Under the pieces are notes generated by a model that searched no databases, was not told the DNA's origin, and saw only the letters and a list, made by a program, of their open reading frames with translations. Positions 20,667 to 29,016 of a DNA stretch of 64,000 bases are shown here, one piece after another; position 1 is the first letter of the stretch, and each line of letters starts with the position of its first letter. The translations under genes and the position numbers were made by a program. This DNA comes from Aquipseudomonas guryensis (GTDB taxonomy: Bacteria; Pseudomonadota; Gammaproteobacteria; Pseudomonadales; Pseudomonadaceae). Location: positions 99,688 to 163,687 of the forward strand of contig NZ_JACJFN010000006.1 of NCBI RefSeq assembly GCF_014164785.1. Direction: 5' to 3'.

Positions 20667-21347
20667 ATGCTGACCTGGCTGCAACGCGACACCCTCGACT
20701 TCCCGCCTCTGGATAAAGCCCTGCGCGAGCCCAATGGCCTGCTGGCCGCCGGTGGTGATCTATCGCCTGCACGCCTGGTCGCCGCTTATCGACACGGCTG
20801 CTTCCCCTGGTACTCACAAGGCCAACCACTACTGTGGTGGTCGCCAGACCCTCGCACGGTGCTGTTTCCCGATGAATTCCACCTGTCACGCAGCCTGGCC
20901 AAGCTGATCCGCCAGCAGCGCTTCACAGTCAGCTTCGATCGCGATTTCGCCGCAATCATCCAGGCCTGCGCCGCACCACGCGCCTATGCCGATGGCACCT
21001 GGATCACCAAAGAAATGCAGAACGCCTACCTGCACCTGCATCGCCAAGGCATCGCCCACTCGGTCGAAGTATGGGAAAACGGACAACTGGTCGGCGGGCT
21101 CTACGGCCTGGCCATGGGGCAGCTGTTTTTCGGTGAGTCGATGTTCAGCCATACGGACAATGCCTCGAAAGTCGGCTTCGCCACCCTGGTCGGCAAACTG
21201 CGTGAATGGGGTTTCGTCCTGATCGACTGCCAGATGCCCACCCAGCACCTGCACAGCTTTGGCGCCCGAGCGATAGCGCGCAGCGAGTTCGCGACTTACC
21301 TGCAGCGCCATCTTGACCAACCGAATAACGCCGACTGGCTCGCCTAG
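20667..21347 (+). CDS. aat: leucyl/phenylalanyl-tRNA-protein transferase
   Basis: 226-residue enzyme that adds Leu or Phe from aminoacyl-tRNA to proteins with N-terminal Arg or Lys, creating N-degrons for ClpS-ClpAP (clpA and clpS lie 2-4 kb downstream, opposite strand). Family motifs are GLLAAGGDLSPARLVAAYRHG, FPWYSQGQPLLWWSPDPR and GGLYGLAMGQLFFGESMFS. The ATG at 20667 gives the family's usual start (MLTWLQR). It has no recognisable Shine-Dalgarno sequence; the bases before it are pyrimidine-rich and part of a strong hairpin. It is co-directional with bpt. Confidence 0.95.
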   Translation: MLTWLQRDTLDFPPLDKALREPNGLLAAGGDLSPARLVAAYRHGCFPWYSQGQPLLWWSPDPRTVLFPDEFHLSRSLAKLIRQQRFTVSFDRDFAAIIQACAAPRAYADGTWITKEMQNAYLHLHRQGIAHSVEVWENGQLVGGLYGLAMGQLFFGESMFSHTDNASKVGFATLVGKLREWGFVLIDCQMPTQHLHSFGARAIARSEFATYLQRHLDQPNNADWLA

Positions 21348-21401
21348 GCGACTCCCGCAGGCTGGCATACACTTGTTCAAAGGTTTTCCCGAGGGTTGAC
21401 C

Positions 21402-22109
21402 ATGACCGAGCTGGCTCGCCTCAAGTTTTACGCCACCCAGCCACATCCTTGCAGCTACCTGCCCGAGGAACAGGCCACCACCCTGTTTCTCGACCCCAGC
21501 CAGCCCATGGATGTGCAGGTGTATGCCGAGCTCTCGGAAATGGGCTTCCGGCGTAGCGGTGACCATCTGTATCGTCCGCACTGCCAACGCTGCACCGCCT
21601 GCGTACCAGCGCGCATTCCCGCCGACCAGTTCCTGCCCAATCGCCAGCAGCGGCGCATCCTCAAACGCAACGCCGATATCCAGGTCAAGGCCGTACGCCC
21701 GGCGTTCAACGAGGAGTACTACGACCTCTACGTGCGCTACATCGAGCAGCGCCACGCAGATGGCGACATGTACCCGCCCAGCCGTGACCAGTTCAGCACC
21801 TTCCTGGTTCGCGACCTGCCATTCGCGCGCTTCTACGAGTTCCGCCTGGAAGGCAAACTGCTGGCTATCGCCGTCACCGACATGCTGCCCAACGGCCTTT
21901 CGGCGGTTTATACCTTCTACGATCCCGATCAGGAACGGCGCAGCCTGGGCCGTTTCGCCATCCTCTGGCAGATCGGCGAAGCCGCGCGCCTGGGCCTGCA
22001 AGCGGTCTATCTCGGCTACTGGATCAAGAACTGCCGCAAGATGAGCTACAAGACCCAGTACCGCCCCATTGAGCTGTTCGTCAATCAACGCTGGACAACC
22101 CTCACCTGA
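21402..22109 (+). CDS. bpt: aspartate/glutamate leucyltransferase (Bpt/Ate)
   Basis: 235-residue arginyltransferase-type enzyme. The bacterial Bpt form attaches Leu to proteins with N-terminal Asp or Glu, again for ClpS-dependent degradation. The N-terminal cysteine-containing domain ([23 protein letters not shown]) and the GNAT-like C-terminal domain ([32 protein letters not shown]) are both present. The ATG at 21402 was chosen; GAGGG lies about 6 bases upstream, and the TTG six bases earlier overlaps that site. It forms an N-degron pair with aat, 54 bases apart. Confidence 0.94.
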
Positions 22110-22209
22110 ATACCTTGGCGGCACACTGCATTTTCGGGCACAATGCACGCCGCTTTTGCCTGGGGCCAGTTGCGCCGGGCCATTCATTGGATACCGAGGG
22201 CTTTACTGC

Positions 22210-22428
22210 ATGTCGAAAGAAGACAGCTTCGAAATGGAAGGCACTGTCGTCGACACCCTGCCCAACACCATGTTCCGTGTGGAGTTGGAAAATGGGCACG
22301 TCGTTACCGCGCATATCTCCGGAAAGATGCGCAAGAACTACATCCGCATTCTCACTGGCGACAAGGTCCGCGTCGAACTGACGCCGTACGACCTGAGCAA
22401 GGGCCGTATCACCTACCGCGCCCGCTAA
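22210..22428 (+). CDS. infA: translation initiation factor IF-1
   Basis: 72-residue OB-fold protein that occupies the ribosomal A site during initiation. It is a near-canonical sequence ([20 protein letters not shown] start, [25 protein letters not shown] end). The short gene stands about 100 bases after bpt and is closed by a bidirectional terminator. Confidence 0.97.
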
Positions 22429-22526
22429 GAATCTGTTCAAAGCCTGCTGCAGGTCAGCCACGCTACATTGCACCGGCACGACTCGGCTCGCAAGACTTTG
22501 AAAAGGTTCCAAGCCCAGTTGAAATG

Positions 22527-22554
22527 AAAACGCCCGGCATTGCCGGGCGTTTTC
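22527..22554. terminator. bidirectional terminator between infA and clpA
   Basis: ACGCCCGGCA and TGCCGGGCGT form a ten-base stem flanked by AAA on the left and TTT on the right, so it can terminate infA (plus) and clpA (minus). It starts about 100 bases after infA and ends 18 bases beyond the clpA stop. Confidence 0.88.
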
Positions 22555-22571
22555 GTTTGCCTGTTTTCAGA

Positions 22572-24842
22572 TCAAGCCGGCTCTGCCGTGGTCTCGAACT
22601 CGAAGCGCAGCTCATCGCCAACCAGCTCGATGTGCACCACGCCGCCATGCTCGGCCAGTTCGCCGAAGAGGATTTCCTCGGCCAGCGGACGCTTGATCTT
22701 GTCCTGGATCAGGCGCGCCATCGGCCGTGCCCCCATCGCCACGTCATAGCCCTTCTCGGCCAGCCAACCACGCGCCGCATCGCTGACTTCCAGCAGCACA
22801 TGCTTGTCCTCGAGCTGCGCCTGCAGTTCCGTGAGGAACTTGTCGACGATGCTTTTGATCACTTCGTGACTCAGGCGACCAAACTGGATGATGGTATCCA
22901 GACGGTTGCGGAACTCCGGCGTGAAGCTCTTCTTGATCACTTCCATGGCATCGGACGAGTGGTCCTGATAGGTGAAACCGATCGACGCCCGCGCCGCGGT
23001 TTCCGCCCCGGCATTGGTGGTCATGATCAGGATCACATTGCGGAAGTCGGCCTTGCGCCCGTTGTTGTCGGTCAGGGTGCCGTGGTCCATCACCTGCAAC
23101 AGCAGGTTGAAGACTTCCGGATGGGCCTTCTCGATCTCGTCTAGCAGCAGCACACAATGCGGCTGCTTGGTGATGGCCTCGGTCAGCAAACCACCCTGAT
23201 CGAAACCGACATAGCCAGGAGGTGCACCGATCAGACGCGAAACGGTATGCCGCTCCATGTACTCGGACATGTCGAAACGCACCAGTTCGATACCCATGGC
23301 CTTGGCCAGCTGACGAGCGGCCTCGGTCTTGCCAACCCCGGTCGGCCCGGCGAACAGGAAGGAACCCACCGGCTTGTCCGGTGCTTTCAGGCCTGCACGT
23401 GACAGCTTGATCGCGGTCGCCAGCGAGTCGATCGCCGCATCCTGGCCGAATACGGTCAGCTTGAGGTCGCGCTCCAGATTTCGCAGCAGCTCCTTGTCGG
23501 AACTGGTGACGTGTTTCGGGGGAATCCGCGCGATCTTGGCGACAATGTCTTCGACCTGGGCGACTTCGATACGCTTGGCACGCTTGTCTTCGGGCTGCAG
23601 GCGCTGATAGGCCCCCGCCTCGTCGATCACATCGATGGCCTTGTCCGGCATGTGCCGGTCGTTGATGTAGCGCGCCGCCAGTTCAGCCGCTGCGCGCAGG
23701 GCCTCGTCGCTGTACTCGATATGGTGATGCTGTTCGAAACGCGCCTTCAGCCCGCGCAGGATACCGACGGTATCCTCGACCGACGGTTCGCTGACATCGA
23801 CCTTCTGGAAGCGCCGCGCCAGAGCGCGGTCTTTCTCGAAGATGCCGCGGAACTCCTGGAAGGTGGTGGAGCCGATGCAACGGATCTCACCCGAGGACAG
23901 CAGCGGCTTGAGCAGGTTGGAGGCATCCATCACCCCGCCAGACGCTGCGCCGGCACCGATGATGGTGTGGATTTCATCGATGAACAGGATGGCATGCGGA
24001 CGCTTGCGCAACTCATTGAGCAGCGCCTTGAAGCGTTTCTCGAAGTCACCGCGATACTTGGTACCCGCCAGCAAGGCGCCGAGGTCGAGGGAGTAGACCA
24101 CGCTGTCGGACAGCAAATCCGGCACCTGGCCATCGACAATGCGCTTAGCCAGGCCTTCGGCGATGGCGGTCTTGCCGACACCAGCCTCACCCACCAGCAG
24201 CGGATTGTTCTTGCGCCGACGCGCGAGGATCTGTGCCACCCGCTCCACCTCAGACTCCCGCCCGACCAACGGATCGATGCGCCCTTGGCGAGACAGTTCG
24301 TTCAGGTTGCTGGCGTAGGCATCCAGCGGATTACTCGAAGCGGCAGACTCGCCCCCCTCGTCATCCTGCATTTCCTGCTCGTTGTCGGAATGATCGGCAT
24401 GCCCTGGCACCTTGGAGATGCCATGGGCGATGTAATTGACCACATCGATACGCGCCACGCTCTGCTGCTTGAGCAGGAATACTGCCTGGCTTTCCTGCTC
24501 GCTGAAGATCGCCACCAGCACGTTGGCGCCGGTGACTTCGCGCTTGCCCGAACTCTGCACGTGAAACACCGCACGCTGCAGCACGCGCTGGAAGCCCAGA
24601 GTCGGCTGGGTTTCGCGATCTTCGTCGTGCTGTGGGATCAGTGGCGTGGTGGAGTCGATGAACTCCTGCAAATCATGACGAAGCTTGTCCAGATTGGCGC
24701 CGCAAGCGCGCAGAACGGTGGCTGCGGCCTCGTTATCCAGCAACGCCAGGAGCAGGTGCTCGACCGTCATGAACTCATGGCGCTTGGCGCGTGCCTCCTT
24801 GAAGGCCAGATTGAGGGTGACTTCCAGCTCTCGATTCAACAT
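22572..24842 (-). CDS. clpA: ATP-dependent Clp protease ATP-binding subunit ClpA
   Basis: 756-residue Hsp100 unfoldase that feeds substrates to ClpP. The N-domain (about 1-140) has the double Clp_N repeat starting MLNRELEVTLNLAF. D1 has Walker A GEAGVGKTAIAEGL and IIGAGAASGGVMDASN. D2 has GPTGVGKTEAARQL. The ClpP-docking loop reads IGF, where E. coli has IGL. The order clpS then clpA on the same strand, 29 bases apart, is the standard adaptor-unfoldase operon. An acidic insert rich in D/E near residues 150-165 separates the N-domain from D1. Confidence 0.97.
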   Translation of the reverse strand: MLNRELEVTLNLAFKEARAKRHEFMTVEHLLLALLDNEAAATVLRACGANLDKLRHDLQEFIDSTTPLIPQHDEDRETQPTLGFQRVLQRAVFHVQSSGKREVTGANVLVAIFSEQESQAVFLLKQQSVARIDVVNYIAHGISKVPGHADHSDNEQEMQDDEGGESAASSNPLDAYASNLNELSRQGRIDPLVGRESEVERVAQILARRRKNNPLLVGEAGVGKTAIAEGLAKRIVDGQVPDLLSDSVVYSLDLGALLAGTKYRGDFEKRFKALLNELRKRPHAILFIDEIHTIIGAGAASGGVMDASNLLKPLLSSGEIRCIGSTTFQEFRGIFEKDRALARRFQKVDVSEPSVEDTVGILRGLKARFEQHHHIEYSDEALRAAAELAARYINDRHMPDKAIDVIDEAGAYQRLQPEDKRAKRIEVAQVEDIVAKIARIPPKHVTSSDKELLRNLERDLKLTVFGQDAAIDSLATAIKLSRAGLKAPDKPVGSFLFAGPTGVGKTEAARQLAKAMGIELVRFDMSEYMERHTVSRLIGAPPGYVGFDQGGLLTEAITKQPHCVLLLDEIEKAHPEVFNLLLQVMDHGTLTDNNGRKADFRNVILIMTTNAGAETAARASIGFTYQDHSSDAMEVIKKSFTPEFRNRLDTIIQFGRLSHEVIKSIVDKFLTELQAQLEDKHVLLEVSDAARGWLAEKGYDVAMGARPMARLIQDKIKRPLAEEILFGELAEHGGVVHIELVGDELRFEFETTAEPA

Positions 24843-24871
24843 AGCTTCACCTCTTACCCAAGCGACCGGTA

Positions 24872-25234
24872 TTAACCGTCCTTCTCTATTTCACAGAGTA
24901 GCGGATGCTGGCTTTCCCGGGCGTACTGGTTGACCTGCATGGCCTTGGTTTCTGCGATATCGCGGGTATACACACCGCAGATTGCCCGCCCCTCTGTATG
25001 GACGGTCAGCATGATCTTGGTTGCCAGCTCGCGATTGTGGTTGAAGAACACCTCCAACACTTCGACGACGAAGTCCATTGGCGTGTAGTCGTCGTTGAAT
25101 AGCAGCACCTTGTACATCGGTGGCGCCTGCAACCGCGGCTTGGCTTCTTGGACAGCAAGGCCCGAGGAATCATCCTCGTGCGTAGCTGGACGATCTTGAT
25201 TGAATGTTAGACGAATCTGGCTGCTTGCATGCAT
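24872..25234 (-). CDS. clpS: ClpS adaptor protein
   Basis: 120-residue N-degron adaptor that delivers proteins with N-terminal Leu, Phe, Trp or Tyr to ClpAP. A flexible N-terminal tail of about 38 residues precedes the core (APPMYKVLLFNDDYTPMDFV, with the NDD/P-M binding-pocket residues) and the C-terminal ESQHPLLCEIEKDG. It is functionally joined to aat and bpt on the opposite strand. It is divergent from cspD, with the promoter region between them. The ATG at 25234 lacks a strong Shine-Dalgarno sequence. Confidence 0.96.
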   Translation of the reverse strand: MHASSQIRLTFNQDRPATHEDDSSGLAVQEAKPRLQAPPMYKVLLFNDDYTPMDFVVEVLEVFFNHNRELATKIMLTVHTEGRAICGVYTRDIAETKAMQVNQYARESQHPLLCEIEKDG

Positions 25235-25317
25235 GCGAAAGTGGATGCTTCGTGGCTGGGCGAATACAGATGCTAGACAGGTTTATGACTGGCTTCTCAG
25301 CCAGCCGCCGGAGCGCC

Positions 25318-25345
25318 TTGACTAACGGCGAAAGGGTGTTACAAA
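25318..25345 (+). promoter_or_regulatory. possible cspD promoter with leader hairpin
   Basis: TTGACT (25318-25323) and TACAAA (25340-25345) are 16 bases apart. Just downstream ATACCCG and CGGGTAT form a seven-base stem with a three-base loop at 25352-25368, inside the expected 5' leader of cspD. The boxes are a reasonable but not perfect sigma-70 match. Confidence 0.4.
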
Positions 25346-25465
25346 CATTGAATACCCGTCTCGGGTATCGGGGTTCCGCGCCTTCGCCCAACCCGGCTGA
25401 TTTCATGCGCGGAACTGAAGTGGATGATACTCCAGTGATGGAGTCCTTTGCAGAGGGATGTCAGC

Positions 25466-25729
25466 ATGCTTAGCGGTAAGGTCAAGTGGTTCAACAACGC
25501 CAAGGGCTACGGGTTCATCGTCGCCGATGGCCGAGATGAGGACCTGTTCGCCCACTACTCGGCCATCCAGATGGACGGTTACAAGACTCTCAAGGCCGGC
25601 CAGCCGGTAAGCTTCGATATTCTGCAAGGTCCAAAGGGCCTGCATGCTGTGAATATCAGCGCCGCCCTGGCAACCAGTGAATCCCCGGCGACCATCAGTT
25701 CGCCACAAAGCACTCCGGTAGAAGCCTGA
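25466..25729 (+). CDS. cspD: cold-shock-domain protein CspD
   Basis: 87-residue single cold-shock domain with RNP1-type KGYGFIVADG and a DLFAHYSAI stretch, plus a Ser/Thr/Pro-rich tail of about 20 residues. CspD proteins bind single-stranded DNA and inhibit replication in stationary phase, and are not themselves cold-induced. Placement next to clpS-clpA is conserved in gammaproteobacteria. The ATG at 25466 was selected because GAGGGA lies 7 bases before it; an in-frame TTG at 25448 covers that site. Confidence 0.93.
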   Translation: MLSGKVKWFNNAKGYGFIVADGRDEDLFAHYSAIQMDGYKTLKAGQPVSFDILQGPKGLHAVNISAALATSESPATISSPQSTPVEA

Positions 25730-25744
25730 TAAAGAGCTTGCAAT

Positions 25745-25775
25745 AAAAAAGGCCGGTCAAATGACCGGCCTTTTT
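25745..25775. terminator. bidirectional terminator between cspD and icd
   Basis: GGCCGGTCA and TGACCGGCC form a nine-base stem flanked by AAAAAA on the left and TTTTT on the right. It can end both cspD (plus) and icd (minus). Confidence 0.92.
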
Positions 25776-25794
25776 GTTACCACTCGTCGCTTAA

Positions 25795-27051
25795 TTACAT
25801 ATGAGCGATCATGGCGTCGCCGAACTGCGAGCAGGACAGCAGCTTGGCGCCATCCATCAGGCGCTCGAAGTCATAAGTCACGGTCTTCGCACCGATGGCA
25901 CCGTTGGTACCCTTGATGATCAGGTCCGCAGCTTCGGTCCAGCCCATATGGCGCAGCATCATCTCAGCGGAGAGGATGACCGACCCCGGGTTGACCTTGT
26001 CCTGACCAGCGTACTTCGGAGCGGTGCCATGGGTCGCTTCGAACATAGCGATGGTATCGGACAGGTTGGCACCCGGCGCGATACCGATACCACCTACTTC
26101 GGCCGCCAGGGCGTCGGACAGGTAGTCACCGTTCAGGTTCAGGGTGGCGATCACGTCGTACTCGGCCGGACGCAGCAGGATCTGCTGCAGCATGGCGTCG
26201 GCGATGGCATCCTTGACCACAATGTTCTTGCCAGTACGCGGGTTCTTGAACTGCATCCACGGACCACCATCCAGCAGCTCGGCGCCGAACTCGTCACGCG
26301 CCACTTCGTAGCCCCAATCCTTGAAGGCACCTTCGGTGAACTTCATGATGTTGCCTTTGTGCACGATGGTCAGCGACTCGCGGTCGTTGTCGACGGTGTA
26401 CTGCAGAGCCTTGCGCACCAGGCGCTTGGTGCCTTCCTTGGAGACCGGCTTGACGCCGATACCGCAATCCTGGTCGAAACGGATCTTGGTGACGCCCATT
26501 TCTTCTTTCAGGAACTTGATGACCTTGGTCGCTTCAGGCGAACCGGCCTTCCACTCGATACCGGCATAAATATCTTCGGAGTTTTCGCGGAAGATGGTCA
26601 TGTCGACGTCACCCGGACGCTTGACCGGGCTCGGCACGCCTTCGAACCAACGCACCGGACGCAGGCAGACGTACAGATCGAGCTCCTGGCGCAGGGCAAC
26701 GTTCAGCGAACGGATGCCGCCACCGACCGGAGTGGTCAGCGGGCCTTTGATGGAAACAACGTAGTCGCGTACGGCTTCCAGGGTTTCTTTCGGCAGCCAA
26801 GTGTCCTGGTCATAGACTTGGGTGGCTTTCTCGCCGGCGTAGACTTCCATCCACGAGATTTTGCGCTTGCCGCCGTATGCTTTCTCGACGGCCGCGTCGA
26901 CGACCTTGATCATCACTGGGCTGATATCGACGCCAATGCCATCACCCTCGATAAACGGGATGATCGGGTTGTTCGGTACGTTCAGGGACATGTCGGCGTT
27001 GACGGTGATTTTGTCACCGGTCGCTGGCACCTGGATCTTCTGGTATCCCAT
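25795..27051 (-). CDS. icd: NADP-dependent isocitrate dehydrogenase
   Basis: 418-residue TCA enzyme that oxidises isocitrate to 2-oxoglutarate. The phosphorylation/substrate loop GGGIRSLNVALRQ is intact; its serine is the site AceK phosphorylates in E. coli to send carbon to the glyoxylate shunt. IPFIEGDGIGVD, the metal ligands in NGDYLSDALAAEVGG, and the NADP-site segment ATHGTAPKYAGQDKVNPGS are present. The ATG at 27051 gives MGYQKIQVP, matching the family; the longer frame upstream has no homology. The leader contains a hairpin and TGTAGT-type half-sites. aceA, the competing enzyme, is 8.5 kb away. Confidence 0.97.
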   Translation of the reverse strand: MGYQKIQVPATGDKITVNADMSLNVPNNPIIPFIEGDGIGVDISPVMIKVVDAAVEKAYGGKRKISWMEVYAGEKATQVYDQDTWLPKETLEAVRDYVVSIKGPLTTPVGGGIRSLNVALRQELDLYVCLRPVRWFEGVPSPVKRPGDVDMTIFRENSEDIYAGIEWKAGSPEATKVIKFLKEEMGVTKIRFDQDCGIGVKPVSKEGTKRLVRKALQYTVDNDRESLTIVHKGNIMKFTEGAFKDWGYEVARDEFGAELLDGGPWMQFKNPRTGKNIVVKDAIADAMLQQILLRPAEYDVIATLNLNGDYLSDALAAEVGGIGIAPGANLSDTIAMFEATHGTAPKYAGQDKVNPGSVILSAEMMLRHMGWTEAADLIIKGTNGAIGAKTVTYDFERLMDGAKLLSCSQFGDAMIAHM

Positions 27052-27079
27052 GCTTGACTCCGTTGTTTTCGTGGTCTGA

Positions 27080-27109
27080 CATTCCGCCACGCGGATGGCG
27101 TGGCGAATG
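27080..27109 (-). repeat. inverted repeat in the icd leader
   Basis: CATTCCGCCACGC and GCGTGGCGAATG pair over 12 bases with one bulge and a five-base loop. It sits 29-58 bases upstream of the icd ATG, so it would fold in the icd 5' untranslated RNA if transcription starts further upstream. No T-tract follows. Confidence 0.6.
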
Positions 27110-27141
27110 GAACTTTGGGTCTCGGAAAGGTGCCGCATTCT

Positions 27142-27262
27142 TGTAGTTTTTCTACAGAAAGTCACGCACTTTTCGACATTTCCTTACATCTTTGGCGCCT
27201 CAAGAGCTGCACCGATACTGCCCTGCAGCCGTTCCCGTAGTCAAACTACAGAGAGCACTACA
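27142..27262. promoter_or_regulatory. cluster of TGTAGT/ACTACA operator-like half-sites in the icd-nudJ region
   Basis: Two 15-base dyads are seen: TGTAGTTTTTCTACA at 27142-27156 and CGTAGTCAAACTACA at 27236-27250. A further ACTACA lies at 27257-27262. The layout of six-base half-sites three bases apart resembles operators of RpiR-family carbon regulators such as HexR, and the half-site sequence resembles that reported for RccR (recalled, not checked). The position, 91-211 bases upstream of icd and 116-236 upstream of the Nudix gene, suits a regulator of icd. Confidence 0.5.
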
Positions 27263-27377
27263 CGGCACCACAAACTGAACCGACTTTTATCCTAGCAGCT
27301 CAGCCCGAGAATGCGCTGATCTGGCCTCCGGCAGAATCTACCACTAACATCCGCGCCCTAAATTTGCGGAGGTTCCC

Positions 27378-27824
27378 ATGCGTTTTACGCCCCATGTCAC
27401 GGTAGCCACCGTTGTCGAAGACCAGGGACGCTTCCTGCTGGTCGAAGAGCTGGCTGGCGGCCAGGCGGTATTTAATCAGCCTGCCGGCCATCTGGAAGCA
27501 GACGAAAGTCTCATCGACGCCGCATTGCGCGAAACCCTCGAAGAAACCGGCTGGCAGGTCGAACTGACTGCCGTAACCGGCATTTACCTCTACACAGCTC
27601 CGAGCAATGGCGTCACCTATCAGCGCGTGTGCTTCGCCGCCAAGCCCTTGCAGCACCTGCCGGATAGCCCGCTGGACGACGGCATCATCGGCCCGCGCTG
27701 GCTGACTCGCGAGGAACTAGCAGCCCAGCCCGAACGCTGGCGCAGCGAACTGGTCATGCGCTGTATCGACGACTACCTGGCCGGCGAACGCTTCCCGCTG
27801 AGCCTGATTCGCGACCCGGCCTGA
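27378..27824 (+). CDS. nudJ: Nudix hydrolase, NudJ-like
   Basis: 148-residue Nudix pyrophosphatase. The Nudix box is complete: G-H-L-E-A-D-E-S-L at about 39-47 followed by ALRETLEETGW, with the metal-binding REx2EE residues intact. NudJ cleaves nucleoside di- and triphosphates and thiamine pyrophosphate precursors; the real substrate cannot be read here. It is divergent from icd across 326 bases. GGAGG lies 5 bases before the ATG. mnmA follows 64 bases later, as nudJ-mnmA-hflD in other gammaproteobacteria. Confidence 0.87.
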   Translation: MRFTPHVTVATVVEDQGRFLLVEELAGGQAVFNQPAGHLEADESLIDAALRETLEETGWQVELTAVTGIYLYTAPSNGVTYQRVCFAAKPLQHLPDSPLDDGIIGPRWLTREELAAQPERWRSELVMRCIDDYLAGERFPLSLIRDPA

Positions 27825-27888
27825 TTCGCCGCCGCACCGCGGCGCCTGTTAGAATCGCCGTCTTTATTGCAGTCACGCCCAGATTCCT

Positions 27889-29016
27889 ATGTCCAGCAGC
27901 ATCTCCCCCAGCACCCAGCGCGTCATCGTCGGCATGTCCGGCGGCGTGGACTCTTCCGTTTCGGCCCTGCTCCTGCTTGAACAGGGCTACCAGGTCGAAG
28001 GCCTGTTCATGAAGAACTGGGAAGAAGACGACGGCACCGAATACTGCACCGCCATGGATGACCTGGCCGACGCCCAGGCCGTGTGCGACAAGATCGGCAT
28101 CAAGCTGCACACCGCCAACTTCGCCGCCGAATACTGGGACAACGTGTTCGAGCACTTCCTCGCCGAGTACAAGGCCGGACGCACGCCGAACCCGGACATC
28201 CTGTGCAACCGCGAGATCAAGTTCAAAGCCTTCCTCGACTACGCCCTGAGCCTCGGCGCCGACCTGATCGCCACCGGCCACTACGTGCGCCGCCGCGACA
28301 TCGACGGCCGCAGCGAGCTGCTCAAGGGCCTCGACCCGAACAAGGATCAGAGCTACTTCCTGCATGCCGTCGGCGGCGAGCAGATCGGCCGCACCCTGTT
28401 CCCGGTCGGCGAGCTGGAGAAACCCCAGGTGCGCGCCATCGCCGAGAAGTTCGACCTGGCCACCGCCAAGAAGAAGGACTCCACCGGCATCTGTTTTATC
28501 GGCGAGCGCCGCTTCAGCGACTTCCTCAAGCAGTACCTGCCGGCCCAGCCGGGCGACATCGAGACCATCGAGGGTGAAGTGATCGGCCGCCACCACGGCC
28601 TGATGTACCACACCATCGGTCAGCGTCAGGGCCTCGGCATCGGCGGTCTCAAGGACGCCGGCGACGAACCCTGGTATGTACTTGCCAAGGATCTCAAGCG
28701 CAACGTGCTGCTGGTCGGCCAGGGTAACGAACACCCCTGGCTGTTCAGCCGCGCCCTGCTTGCCTCGGAGATCTACTGGGTCAACCCTATCGACCTGAGC
28801 AGCCCGCGCCAACTGACTGCCAAGGTGCGCTACCGACAGAGCGACCAGGCCTGCACCCTGGAGCAAACCGCACACGGCTATCGCGCCGTGTTCGCCGAGC
28901 CACAGCGCGCCGTCACCCCCGGCCAGTCCGTGGTGTTCTACGACGGCGAGGTTTGCCTGGGTGGCGGCGTGATCGAGAACGCCGAGCCCTGGTTTACCGG
29001 AGCCGGCCTGGTATGA
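27889..29016 (+). CDS. mnmA: tRNA-specific 2-thiouridylase MnmA
   Basis: 375-residue enzyme that makes 2-thiouridine at U34 of Lys, Glu and Gln tRNAs, using sulfur delivered by TusE (10602-10937). The PP-loop GMSGGVDSSVSALLLL binds ATP. The catalytic cysteines are in NPDILCNREIKF and DSTGICFIGER. The C-terminal beta-barrel is complete. Its stop overlaps the hflD start (ATGA). Upstream, TAGAAT about 35 bases before the ATG could be a -10 box. Confidence 0.97.
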   Translation: MSSSISPSTQRVIVGMSGGVDSSVSALLLLEQGYQVEGLFMKNWEEDDGTEYCTAMDDLADAQAVCDKIGIKLHTANFAAEYWDNVFEHFLAEYKAGRTPNPDILCNREIKFKAFLDYALSLGADLIATGHYVRRRDIDGRSELLKGLDPNKDQSYFLHAVGGEQIGRTLFPVGELEKPQVRAIAEKFDLATAKKKDSTGICFIGERRFSDFLKQYLPAQPGDIETIEGEVIGRHHGLMYHTIGQRQGLGIGGLKDAGDEPWYVLAKDLKRNVLLVGQGNEHPWLFSRALLASEIYWVNPIDLSSPRQLTAKVRYRQSDQACTLEQTAHGYRAVFAEPQRAVTPGQSVVFYDGEVCLGGGVIENAEPWFTGAGLV

